Source: Candidatus Dadabacteria bacterium
GTDB lineage: Bacteria > Desulfobacterota_D > UBA1144 > Nemesobacterales > Nemesobacteraceae
Length of the DNA: 64,000 nucleotides
Reading direction: 5' to 3'
Assembly: GCA_022827275.1 (NCBI GenBank)
Contig: JAJDTG010000020.1
Location: 124,001-188,000 of the forward strand
Made by a program: the position numbers and the translations under genes. The notes below the pieces were generated by a model that did no database searches, had not been told where the DNA came from, and saw only the letters and a list, made by a program, of their open reading frames with translations. Positions 51,659-59,640 of this stretch are shown here, one piece after another (positions within the stretch are counted from its first letter, which is position 1; each line of letters starts with the position of its first letter).

Positions 51659-54084
51659 CTTCTCCCCCTCGAGATCTCGACGCACCGCTCTATCGCCTCG
51701 TGCACTTCCATCCCTTCCGAGATGAATCCGTTAAGAAGGGAGACGTCGTCTGGGTTCGTGGTGTAGGTCCAGTAGGAAAAAGGATCCACAACTAACCGCC
51801 CGAGGCCCATGCCGCGCTCGCTGTTGTATATGAACACCTCGGAGAACTCCCCGGGACGCGTGGAGAGCGTCGAGACAAGCTCCCCGAAGTAATCCCCCAG
51901 AAGAAGCTTCCCTCCCCTTTTTATCTCCTCTACGCTCTCTCCCTTCTGGCGGAGCATGAACATCCAGGCCGAGTTCTCAAGCACCGATTCCCCGAGGTCC
52001 CCCGCCCTGTAGAAGTCAAGTAGGCTCTGGGTTACGGAGACGAAGGCGCCGTTATACTTCCTTGCCCTTCTGTAGCCGTGCGCTATGAACTCGCCCGAGA
52101 ACCCCCCGCCGAGCAGGTCCCACGCCTCGTCTATTATCGCTAGCTTTCGCCGCTCGCGGCTCCCGAGGTACATTTCCCTTTCTATGTGCCAGATGATCAT
52201 GAGCACCACGACGGTCTGAAGCTCGGGCTTTGACTTAAGTTCCTCAAGCTCAAGCACGTTGAGGTCCCTCTCAAACGAGAGGTTTGAAGGTCCCTCGAAG
52301 AACCGCCCGTACTGCCCGCGGGATGAGTAGGCGTAGAGCATGTGCGCGAGGTCCTCCGATCTTCGCTGCGGGTCGGAGATACCCGATAGCGCACTCACCA
52401 CGTCGTCTATCCGCGCCTCGGGGCCGCGCCGCTCCCAGGCTTTCTTTATCGCTTCCTCGAGAAGCGATTTCCCTAGGTCCCCTATTTCCTCAGACGGTGA
52501 GGCCATCTGGGCGAAAAGGGGCTTAAGCAGCTCCATGTCCTCGTCTATGTCCGTTATGCGGGAGAAGGGGTTAAGCGAGATCCCGCTTTTCTCGTCAAAC
52601 ACCACGAACTCCCCGCCCACAAGGCCGCAGAGCTTCTCGTAGGAGCGGCCTATGTCTATCACGAACACCCGCGCGCCCTGGGAGAGATAGCCCGTGATCA
52701 TGTCCGAGACAAGAAAGGACTTTCCGGAGCCCGACTGTGCGAACACCGCGCAGTTGTAATTGGAGGCCGAGCTGAAAAGATCTAGCTTCATTATCTGTCC
52801 CCTCCTTGATATGAAGGTAAGCGGCCCGGAGCCGCTCCCCTTCCAGTCTGACATCACGGGAACGATTGAGGCCCCCGCCGAGCTCTGCATGGTCGAGTTT
52901 CGCCTAAGAAGCCTCGCGAGGGCCGGCTCCCCGCCAAGCGGCAGGCTCTCGAGCAGCAGGGGGAGCACTATGTATTTCTCCTCGCGAAGATCGAAGTTCC
53001 GCGCCCTCCATATTCCCGTCACCAGCTCCCTTACCTTTTCCGCCTCCTCGCCGCTTCGGGTCCGGAGAAAGAGGCTGAGCGACCCCATGACCAGCCCCTC
53101 GTCCTCGAGGGCGTTAACCAGAAAATCGAAGTTCTCGGCCTTTCTCCGCAACCTCGGTATGAATCTCGTCACCACTCCGAAGCTCTGCTGCTTCACCACG
53201 GCGGCCTTGGTTCTTACTTCCGAGGCCTTTTTTCTCTCCGGGATTACAAAGCCCGCCTGGAGGAAAAAGTACGCGGGCACCTGCGAGAGCCCCCGAAGCG
53301 GGTCTCCCAGCAGCTCATGGAACTCGTCAAGGGAGAAGTACTCGGGCATGGACGCGGGGGAGTATCCCCGAAGGCGCGCGTCCCCGAGCGAAATCTCCCC
53401 CGCCCGCACATCTATAATCGTCTCGCGGTCCACTATCTGGCTCCTTATCTCCCTGTCCGGGTCGTAGGGGCCGCCTCCCGCCCGGCCGAGGTAGTAAGGG
53501 TCGTCGTACCAGCGCCCGTCGGGGTTAAGCGCCTCGCGGAGAATGAGGATCAGCTGCGCCGGGGGGAGGTCGCGGGGGTAGAGCTGCGCGGAACTCAGGA
53601 CCCCGGCCACGTTCGCCCCGAGCTTGCGGGCGCCCTCTGTGTGCTTCTCCCACTCGGCTTGCGCATCCTTCTTCCCGGAGCCTGGAGGAATCCTGATTGA
53701 AACGAGGAAGCGGAAGTCCCTTGCGGGGGTCCCGACCCTCTCCCGCATCCCGAGGGTGTAAAGCCGCTTTCTCTCGGCGGCGATCTCCCGGCAGATCCTG
53801 CCCTGCACCGACTCTTCCTCGGGGAAAAGCGGGGATATGAGCTCCGAGGCGAACACGTGGAACTTGACCGACGTCCCGGGCGGAAGCACTCGGTCGCCCA
53901 GCATTCCGCCCAGGATCCTTTTTGTGTCCTCCCCCGCGAAAAGAAGAGGGTTTATCTCCCATACGAAGCCGCACGACGCATCGGCAAGCACGTACATCCC
54001 GTCCTCCCAGGCCACGTAGGGAAGGTAGCGGGAAAGCGAATCCCTCGTGGCAAGCTCCCCCAATCGGTCCTTGGCCACGCCCAT
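51655..54084 (-). CDS. traC: TraC, VirB4-type assembly ATPase
   Basis: An 809-residue cytoplasmic ATPase of the VirB4/TraC family, the motor for pilus assembly. The N-terminal TraC_F_IV region starts RDSLSRYLPYVAWEDGMYVL. Walker A is FAQSGSGKSFL near residue 450. Walker B is KLAIIDEAWDLLGG near 655, followed by VTQSLLDF and MLRQKGES. ATG 54084 overlaps the traV stop (TGATG) and has GGAGGGGG upstream; the 136 upstream codons are traV read out of frame. Confidence 0.97.
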   Translation of the reverse strand: MGVAKDRLGELATRDSLSRYLPYVAWEDGMYVLADASCGFVWEINPLLFAGEDTKRILGGMLGDRVLPPGTSVKFHVFASELISPLFPEEESVQGRICREIAAERKRLYTLGMRERVGTPARDFRFLVSIRIPPGSGKKDAQAEWEKHTEGARKLGANVAGVLSSAQLYPRDLPPAQLILILREALNPDGRWYDDPYYLGRAGGGPYDPDREIRSQIVDRETIIDVRAGEISLGDARLRGYSPASMPEYFSLDEFHELLGDPLRGLSQVPAYFFLQAGFVIPERKKASEVRTKAAVVKQQSFGVVTRFIPRLRRKAENFDFLVNALEDEGLVMGSLSLFLRTRSGEEAEKVRELVTGIWRARNFDLREEKYIVLPLLLESLPLGGEPALARLLRRNSTMQSSAGASIVPVMSDWKGSGSGPLTFISRRGQIMKLDLFSSASNYNCAVFAQSGSGKSFLVSDMITGYLSQGARVFVIDIGRSYEKLCGLVGGEFVVFDEKSGISLNPFSRITDIDEDMELLKPLFAQMASPSEEIGDLGKSLLEEAIKKAWERRGPEARIDDVVSALSGISDPQRRSEDLAHMLYAYSSRGQYGRFFEGPSNLSFERDLNVLELEELKSKPELQTVVVLMIIWHIEREMYLGSRERRKLAIIDEAWDLLGGGFSGEFIAHGYRRARKYNGAFVSVTQSLLDFYRAGDLGESVLENSAWMFMLRQKGESVEEIKRGGKLLLGDYFGELVSTLSTRPGEFSEVFIYNSERGMGLGRLVVDPFSYWTYTTNPDDVSLLNGFISEGMEVHEAIERCVEISRGRR

Positions 54085-54593
54085 CAGGGAGCCCCCTCCG
54101 CCCCAAGAAGCCGTATTTCCCCCGGATAATCCTCCGGGGACTCGCCCAGGGGAACCGTCTTCCCCCCGATCGTCCACCGCCCCCTGCCCGAGATCACGTA
54201 CACGTACTTGCCCGAGTGAAAAACGCCCCGGGCATCCTGCCACGGGGCTATCCAGAGGCGTATCGTGGGCGGGGGAACATAGACGGGCATTGTTTTTTCG
54301 GGCCGCGTGACTTCCTTGTTTTTCGCCCGCCCGCGCGTGTTTTTCCCCGCCCGGAAGATTCCACCTTCGAGGAACCTTCTCCACGCAGCCGTACGCGCGC
54401 TTTTTTCTTTCCTGAGAGCTTCGGGGAAGGGATGCTCCCCGCCCTTTTGTCCCGAAGCCGCTTCGGCGTAAACCTCGGAGACGCTTTTGCACGAGTAGCC
54501 CGATTCAGCCGGGCAGCCGTAGCGCGACGATCCGCCTGCGCAGCCGGCAAGAAGCAGCAAGAGAAGCAGAGGTGCCATGGCGAATTTTCTCAT
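54084..54593 (-). CDS. traV: TraV, outer-membrane lipoprotein of the transfer channel
   Basis: A 169-residue lipoprotein (VirB7-like). The signal ends in the lipobox LLAGCAGG, followed by the TraV block YGCPAESGYSCKSVSEVYAE. The C-terminal half has VYVPPPTIRLWIAPWQDARG and GVFHSGKYVYVI. It anchors the TraB/TraK core complex. It is longer than VirB7, as usual for F-type TraV. ATGA overlap with traB. Confidence 0.93.
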   Translation of the reverse strand: MRKFAMAPLLLLLLLAGCAGGSSRYGCPAESGYSCKSVSEVYAEAASGQKGGEHPFPEALRKEKSARTAAWRRFLEGGIFRAGKNTRGRAKNKEVTRPEKTMPVYVPPPTIRLWIAPWQDARGVFHSGKYVYVISGRGRWTIGGKTVPLGESPEDYPGEIRLLGAEGAP

Positions 54594-55747
54594 CCTTCTT
54601 TTTTCCTCCCGGCGTAAGCGGTTTTTCTCGGAGCAAGTTCCGTTCCCTCGGTTATGATCACGTCCACTCGGCGCCCCGCGTCTATCTCTATTACAGGAAA
54701 CACCTCTTCGGCGAGCTTTAGGTAGTATTCCGCAAGAAGCTTTCCGGCTTCCCCCGCTCCCCCGCCGATTCCCGTTTTAACGAGGTCCCTTGAACTCCTT
54801 GAGCTCACGGTGAACGTCCCCCCAGCGACCACTCCGGCGGTTGAGTTTGAGCTCTCAACGGCTCCGCCGAACCCCGAGGCGAATCCGGCCAGGATCCCGC
54901 GCGAGAGCATCTTCCCCTGTTTCGAAACGAGCCTTCCGCGGATCCCCGTCTTTCCGTCCTCCCCGGCCACGTACCCTTTTATCCTGGTGTCTATTACGTC
55001 CCCCGAGCGAAGAACGCAGGCTATTCTCTCAAGCCTTACGTACGCCCTCTCGCTTGCTAGCTGCCCGTAGCCCGCTCCCGTAACGTGGCAGCGCGCTATG
55101 TCCATGCGCCGAAGGCCGGGCAGACGGGAAGGTTCCGCAAGATGTATGAGCACCGGGTGGGGGTTCCGCGAGGCGGCGGTCGCGGTTGGGGCGTCAAGGC
55201 CGCTTAGGAGCACCCCGGGAACGAAGCTTCCCGAGGGAATCCAGTTAAGCAGGGCGGGCTCCGTGGCCTGTCCCTCGGCCGGGGTGCCCCCGAGGGGGGT
55301 GAAAACCCGTATCGGGCTTTGCGTCTTCGGGGGCTCGGGCGCCGTCTGCGCCGCGCCCGGAAGGGGCGGAGCGGGAGGGAATCCCGCTTCGGGTGAGGTT
55401 TCATCCCCGGCCTGGGGAGGGGGGTAGGGGTACTCCTGGGGAGGCTCTTTCTCGAGCTCTCCAAGCGCCGTGGAGATCGCCTCCAGCGTCTTTTTTATCT
55501 CTCTCTGTTCGGTCTCTATCATCCCGAGGCGCTTTTCCCCCTCTATGCGCCATTTCTCCCGGGCGAGATCCACTCCCCGCAGTATCTTTATGCTTCCCCG
55601 CGGCTTTTTCTCTCCAAGCAGTCCCTTATCCTCTCCGCCGAGCAGGAAAAGGAAGAGAGCCACGACGGCAAACCCGGACAGTATGGCCGCCGCGGCAAGT
55701 GTCTGTCGCTTTCTTTCGGCGTAGATTTTCCGGATCTTCCCGATCAT
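54590..55747 (-). CDS. traB: TraB, VirB10-like core channel protein
   Basis: A 385-residue inner-membrane-anchored protein that spans the periplasm. It has one membrane helix (about 17-37), a coiled coil (70-100) and a Pro-rich linker (105-150). The VirB10/TraB C-terminal beta domain has IPSGSFVPGVLLSGLDAPT, HVTGAGYGQLASERAYVRLE and VIEIDAGRRVDVIITEGTEL. It links the energised inner membrane to the outer-membrane ring. ATGA overlap with traK. Confidence 0.96.
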   Translation of the reverse strand: MIGKIRKIYAERKRQTLAAAAILSGFAVVALFLFLLGGEDKGLLGEKKPRGSIKILRGVDLAREKWRIEGEKRLGMIETEQREIKKTLEAISTALGELEKEPPQEYPYPPPQAGDETSPEAGFPPAPPLPGAAQTAPEPPKTQSPIRVFTPLGGTPAEGQATEPALLNWIPSGSFVPGVLLSGLDAPTATAASRNPHPVLIHLAEPSRLPGLRRMDIARCHVTGAGYGQLASERAYVRLERIACVLRSGDVIDTRIKGYVAGEDGKTGIRGRLVSKQGKMLSRGILAGFASGFGGAVESSNSTAGVVAGGTFTVSSRSSRDLVKTGIGGGAGEAGKLLAEYYLKLAEEVFPVIEIDAGRRVDVIITEGTELAPRKTAYAGRKKEG

Positions 55748-56454
55748 CGCCTAGGCTCCTTTTTCGTGACTACGAAAATTCTCCCCGACTCCCCCGGCGA
55801 AAACTCATCGCGCTCCATGCCGACGGCCACCGTCTCGGGGCCGGAAAGAAACATGCTCTCGGTGAGCGCGGCGGTTTCGGAGCCTGAGTTTCTTACAACG
55901 TAGAGCGAGGCGAAAAAAGGGGGCGACGCCATCTCCGCGCGGTGCGCGATGAAAAGAGAATCGGTGAGCTTCTGTTCATTTTCTGAAATCCCCCCGGTTG
56001 GGGGATTCCCCGAGGCTAGGGAGAGAACAAGTTCCGTTATGGCTCTTTCGTAGGGGAGAGGCTCCGTGCCTCCCGCTGTCTTTTTGCCCGGATCTCTGGA
56101 GGGCGGGTCCCCGTCCCTCATTATGACGGTGCGCGAAGGTCCCTCCCCGGGCGAGAGCAGCAGTGTGAGCCTTCTTTTTTCAGTCAGGATTATCAGTTCC
56201 GCCGGATCTTCTGTTCTCACAAGCGCCGAGCGGCCGATTATCTTTACGTCAATCGACCCGCTTGAGCTAAAAGCGTTTATTATGGTTTCGGGAAGCTCGA
56301 TCCTGTTTGCGTCGGTGCGCGATATGCCTAGCGATATCGGCTCTTCCCCGCGGTCCCTCCCGAGATCTATCGTTGTAGCGGCCGCAGTAGCGGCGAACGT
56401 AAAGAGCGCCGCGGCGAAGACGGCGAGGATGTGCGGGGGAAGATCAGTATTCAT
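55744..56454 (-). CDS. traK: TraK, VirB9-like secretin-type core protein
   Basis: A 236-residue exported protein. A signal peptide (1-26) is followed by acidic, beta-rich sequence with NRIELPETIINAFSSSGSID, SALVRTEDPAELIILTEKRR and a C-terminal SLYVVRNSGSETAALTESMF with a short REFxPGExG-like turn (DEFSPGESGRIFVV). This fits TraK, the outer-ring component that joins TraV and TraB. It overlaps traE by 11 bp. Confidence 0.88.
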   Translation of the reverse strand: MNTDLPPHILAVFAAALFTFAATAAATTIDLGRDRGEEPISLGISRTDANRIELPETIINAFSSSGSIDVKIIGRSALVRTEDPAELIILTEKRRLTLLLSPGEGPSRTVIMRDGDPPSRDPGKKTAGGTEPLPYERAITELVLSLASGNPPTGGISENEQKLTDSLFIAHRAEMASPPFFASLYVVRNSGSETAALTESMFLSGPETVAVGMERDEFSPGESGRIFVVTKKEPRR

Positions 56455-57031
56455 CTGCGCCTTGCCCTCCTTCGTCCTCGATAAGTTCGGTTACGAGCGG
56501 GCGGTTTCGGGCCCCGAGCTCAAAGCGGATCCTGTAGACGACCTCCCTCTGGTCGGTCACCACGTTTCCAACTACCCTGGTTCGCCGTCCGCTCACCGCC
56601 ACAACCGCCCCTTCCTCCTCGACGGCCACTGTTTTCGGGAAAAACGCTTGGGCGACCCCGCTTGCCTTTATCTCCTTTGATTTTTCAAGCAGGAATCCCG
56701 AGATGGGGTCGTAGCTCTCGGGGTGGACGTAGAGCAGGAACTGCCTCAAGTTAAAATCCACGCTCTCCGCGGTGAAGGACGCCACGAAGGGAAGAAGGCT
56801 CAGCGCCCACTGCTCGGTGTAGGCCAGGGAAGCCGTCCCCGCTGCGCTTACGGTGAAGTCCTTTTGTATGTACTCGGGCGCGTGGACGTGTACGGTCGTG
56901 CGCCCGGAGAGGTTTTTCATGTGGCAGCCCTGGAGCACGACCGTTACGCAGAGCGCTCCCACGGCGAAGCGGAGCAGCCCGTTTTCCCTGGCCAGGTTAA
57001 GCCATCTCTCGCGGAAGGTGCGTATCAGCAT
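56444..57031 (-). CDS. traE: TraE, VirB5/VirB8-like inner-membrane assembly protein
   Basis: A 195-residue protein with one N-terminal membrane helix (about 20-38, AVGALCVTVVLQG). The periplasmic domain has YTEQWALSLLPFVASFTAES and a C-terminal VVGNVVTDQREVVYRIRFEL, matching TraE. ATG 57031 overlaps the traL stop (TGATG); a GTG lies one codon upstream. Confidence 0.92.
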   Translation of the reverse strand: MLIRTFRERWLNLARENGLLRFAVGALCVTVVLQGCHMKNLSGRTTVHVHAPEYIQKDFTVSAAGTASLAYTEQWALSLLPFVASFTAESVDFNLRQFLLYVHPESYDPISGFLLEKSKEIKASGVAQAFFPKTVAVEEEGAVVAVSGRRTRVVGNVVTDQREVVYRIRFELGARNRPLVTELIEDEGGQGADEY

Positions 57032-57297
57032 CACTCAAAGAACCTCTCCCTGTGGCTCTCGGGCCTTACCCCCGAGAGGCCGTACCAGTAGGCAAGGTGA
57101 ACGAGGAAGGCGCTTCCCCTCCCGGACTTGAGCCGCTCAAGCAGCCAGGAGAGGACAAGTCCCGCGAGCAGCCCTCCGAGCGCCTGGCCCCCCAGTGCCC
57201 CGACTACGAACGCCCCGCTGAAAAGAGCCACTTCGTCAACCTCCCACCAGAATATCTGGGGAGGGTCGTCTATGTATCTCGGTATTTTTGTTTTCAT
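57031..57297 (-). CDS. traL: TraL, VirB3-like membrane protein
   Basis: An 88-residue inner-membrane protein. IPRYIDDPPQIFWWEVDE is the family signature, followed by two close membrane segments (about 22-55) and a basic C-terminus. It helps position the TraC ATPase. Its ATG directly follows the pilin stop. Confidence 0.95.
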   Translation of the reverse strand: MKTKIPRYIDDPPQIFWWEVDEVALFSGAFVVGALGGQALGGLLAGLVLSWLLERLKSGRGSAFLVHLAYWYGLSGVRPESHRERFFE

Positions 57298-57612
57298 CTA
57301 GAATGTTCCCGTGGCGATTCCCTCTATGAGCGACGGGCCGAGCGAGACCACCAGCGCCACTCCTATTCCCGTGAGCGCGGGGAATAGGGTCTGGCGCATG
57401 ATGGAAGCCCCGAGACCTATTATGAACGTGCAGAGCGCGAGCAGCCTTCCCAGGTAACCGGTGGACCACCCCTTCACCTTGTTGTAGATGCTCTGGAACT
57501 CCGTCCCCGTGGTTCCCCCGAGCGCTGCATCCGGGGAAAAAAGCGCCACCAGAAACGCGGCCAGAAGCACGAATGCGACGGCGCGGGGAAATCTTGCCAT
57601 GAATATTTTCAT
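57298..57612 (-). CDS. traA: TraA, F-type propilin
   Basis: A 104-residue propilin. A long leader (about 1-32, ending DAALGG) is followed by a mature part of about 70 residues. It has two hydrophobic helices, LLALCTFIIGLGASIM and ALTGIGVALVVSLGPSLIEG, separated by the basic RQTLFP loop, the standard F-pilin plan. The N-terminal stretch of the mature part, TEFQSIYNKVKGWSTGYLG, resembles other F-type pilins. AAGGAGG precedes ATG 57612; a second Met lies four codons in. Confidence 0.9.
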   Translation of the reverse strand: MKIFMARFPRAVAFVLLAAFLVALFSPDAALGGTTGTEFQSIYNKVKGWSTGYLGRLLALCTFIIGLGASIMRQTLFPALTGIGVALVVSLGPSLIEGIATGTF

Positions 57613-57764
57613 ATGAACCAGCCTCCTTGTAATGTGGTTTTACGTGTCGTGAAATCTGCTTTTGTGTTTGATTGCAGGTGCGGCATATGTCCGTTTTTTA
57701 TGGTGTCATACCTGTTTGTCGCTAAGCCTCTTCGGGGAAATGAAGACCCCCGTCTCTTCAGTCA
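57613..57764. other. Spacer between the TraY-like gene and traA
   Basis: 152 bp with the traA ribosome site and an AT-rich stretch. No gene. A candidate place for a pilin promoter, but no convincing -35/-10 pair was found. Confidence 0.4.
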
Positions 57765-58178
57765 TTAGGACGAGGCTTTATGAAGAGAGTTCCCGCGCTG
57801 GCGCGCGCCCTCCTGTTTCCTCTCGCTCGGGAAATCGACACCTCCCCACGCCTCAACCACGGCGTCGAATTTTTCCCTTGAAAGGGGTCTTTCGGGGAAC
57901 ATTTCCGCCGAGACACCTATTATCATCTCGGCGCTCTTGTCCGCCCCGCGTCCGGCCGCTTCCGCTTCCCGGCGAAGGAGGGAGTAGTGTTTTTCCGAGA
58001 TTGACACGGACACCTCTTCCCCGGGGTCGCTTCCCGTGTTGGAGATGTAGTCCATCTCTATCAGCATTTCGAGATAGTCGCCCGGCGAGAGCGCTCTCTT
58101 GCGGGCTTCCCGCTCGAGCTGCCCGTACGGCGTCTTGCCAATAACGAGTGTAACGTTGCCTGTTTTTTTGTTTTTCAT
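57765..58178 (-). CDS. Tandem ribbon-helix-helix protein, TraY-like
   Basis: A 137-residue protein with two successive beta-helix-helix units. Unit one: NVTLVIGKTPYGQLEREARK then SPGDYLEMLIEM. Unit two: EVSVSISEKHYSLLRREAEA then DKSAEMIIGVSAEMF. Tandem RHH in one chain is the F-plasmid TraY layout, and the gene lies just before traA as traY does. TraY binds oriT and stimulates relaxase nicking. ATG 58178 with GGAGG 7 nt upstream is clear. The identification is structural inference; no TraY sequence signature was seen. Confidence 0.6.
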   Translation of the reverse strand: MKNKKTGNVTLVIGKTPYGQLEREARKRALSPGDYLEMLIEMDYISNTGSDPGEEVSVSISEKHYSLLRREAEAAGRGADKSAEMIIGVSAEMFPERPLSREKFDAVVEAWGGVDFPSERKQEGARQRGNSLHKASS

Positions 58179-58242
58179 TTTTTTACCTCCGATAAAATGT
58201 GTATTTTTTTGGACGGACGCATGCCGCCCGGTTGAGTTTAGT

Positions 58243-59640
58243 TTATTTTTTCCGTCCCCGCGCAAGACACGGCGAAACGGAGGTGATCCGGCGAAGCTCC
58301 GCGTTTTTCCTTTTTTCAAGTTCAGAAAGCGGCACGTCGAACGCTTCCGCGAAAACGGGCACCCAGAAGCCGCCTTTCTTTATCTTCTTTCCCCCGTACT
58401 CGTAGTTCCAGAAGGCGGCGTAGTAGCCGTCGCGAACCCCTTCGCCCACCCAGTTGCGGGACTTAAGGGAGTTTGTTACCAGGAGTTTTGCCCGAAGCTC
58501 CGCGGGACGGGACGGGTCAAAAAACCTCATGTCCGCAATCTCCTCCCGCTCCATGTGTTCCCGGACCCCGTCAAAAAGGTAGTGGGGACAGACGTAGACA
58601 ATTCCGTTTGTGGAGGAGATCGCCCGGGCGAAAGGGGCTTCCTCGAGTGCCGCCGTGTTTATCTCGGGCCCCACGTGGTCGTTCAGTATCCGGGGCATGT
58701 CGCGAAGCAGCCACTCGGGCGGCTCGGCATCCGTCCCGTCAGTGGGCGCGGCCGCCGCACGCGGGTTTTTGCGCACTCCCGAGAATTCCTCCTCCCGTGC
58801 CGCCGTGTCCGCCCTTTTGAGATTCTCAAGGATGGGGTCGGGTGCGTTCACGCTTCTGTGATGGTTCCTGACGGAGTCCACCACCGAGCGGAACGAAAGG
58901 GCGGCTCGCTCTCCTCCGCACTCCATTATCCACGCGTTAAGCGCCCTTGCGGATGCCGCCGCGTGGTCATCCTTTACGTAGCGTCCGCCTTCGGGGCGCA
59001 GGCACTCCATTTTTCCGACGTCGTGAGCGAGAGCCGCGACGAGGTGCTTTCCGTAGAGGATTTTCTCCGTGTAGAGCGAGTCGTGTATTTCCCTCATATA
59101 CCGCGCCGCCCGAAGCGAGTGCTCAAGCAGGGTAACGCGCGAGAATCTTCTGGCAGTCGGCGCGAACGCGCTTTTTCCGTCCCCCGAAACGACGCTTGAG
59201 CAGAGGCCGTGGCGGTCAAGTTCTGTGAGAACCCTCTCTATTACCGCAAGTTCGCGCCTTTTCTCAAAGAGGTGGCGGTTGGGTTCTATCTCCTCTGCCC
59301 AGAAAGCCCGGGTCTGGGGGTTTTTAAAGACGGGTCCGGACGTGGGTTCTCGGTCCGAGAGCACCGCGGGTTCGGGACCGCTTCTGAGCCACAGGCTCTC
59401 CGCGAGGGCCCCTATGGTTTCTGTCTGCGCGCCGTTTTTCCTCCGCGAGGCTCTTTTTGCCGAAGCCGTCGTGAACTCTATTGTCTCGGGTCCGCTTCGT
59501 TTTCCTTTTCTTTGTCCGAGAGCAAGCGCGTAGAACGCTGCGCCCAGGCAGAAGCAGAAAAGCGAAAAAGCAGCTGCAGTCTCCCAGCTGATCGCCACTT
59601 GGGGAAAGTAGTTCATCTCCGTTCTTTTTCTCCCCCTCAT
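58243..59640 (-). CDS. traI: MobH-family relaxase (TraI_2/HD domain)
   Basis: A 465-residue protein. One N-terminal membrane helix (about 15-37) is followed by the TraI_2 domain with an HD-hydrolase metal site: LLEHSLRAARYMR, LVAALAHDVGKMEC and VKDDHAAASARALN, then VVDSVRNHHRS. The C-terminal part, ending GYYAAFWNYEYGGKKIKKGG, fits TraI-like proteins of the gonococcal island and SXT/R391 group. MobH relaxases nick oriT and lead the strand through the channel. ATG 59640 overlaps the traD stop by one base (TGATG). Confidence 0.88.
   Translation of the reverse strand: MRGRKRTEMNYFPQVAISWETAAAFSLFCFCLGAAFYALALGQRKGKRSGPETIEFTTASAKRASRRKNGAQTETIGALAESLWLRSGPEPAVLSDREPTSGPVFKNPQTRAFWAEEIEPNRHLFEKRRELAVIERVLTELDRHGLCSSVVSGDGKSAFAPTARRFSRVTLLEHSLRAARYMREIHDSLYTEKILYGKHLVAALAHDVGKMECLRPEGGRYVKDDHAAASARALNAWIMECGGERAALSFRSVVDSVRNHHRSVNAPDPILENLKRADTAAREEEFSGVRKNPRAAAAPTDGTDAEPPEWLLRDMPRILNDHVGPEINTAALEEAPFARAISSTNGIVYVCPHYLFDGVREHMEREEIADMRFFDPSRPAELRAKLLVTNSLKSRNWVGEGVRDGYYAAFWNYEYGGKKIKKGGFWVPVFAEAFDVPLSELEKRKNAELRRITSVSPCLARGRKK

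Noticed and set aside
57613-58242. An oriT next to the TraY-like gene
   Set aside because: Position would fit, but no strong inverted repeat or known MobH nick sequence could be recognised, so no site is claimed.
58099-59199. A 366-codon plus-strand frame over the relaxase gene
   Set aside because: It lies opposite the HD-domain relaxase. Its translation is Arg/Val/Gly-rich low-complexity text without a ribosome site. Other long plus-strand frames over traG, traC and traN were dropped for the same reason.
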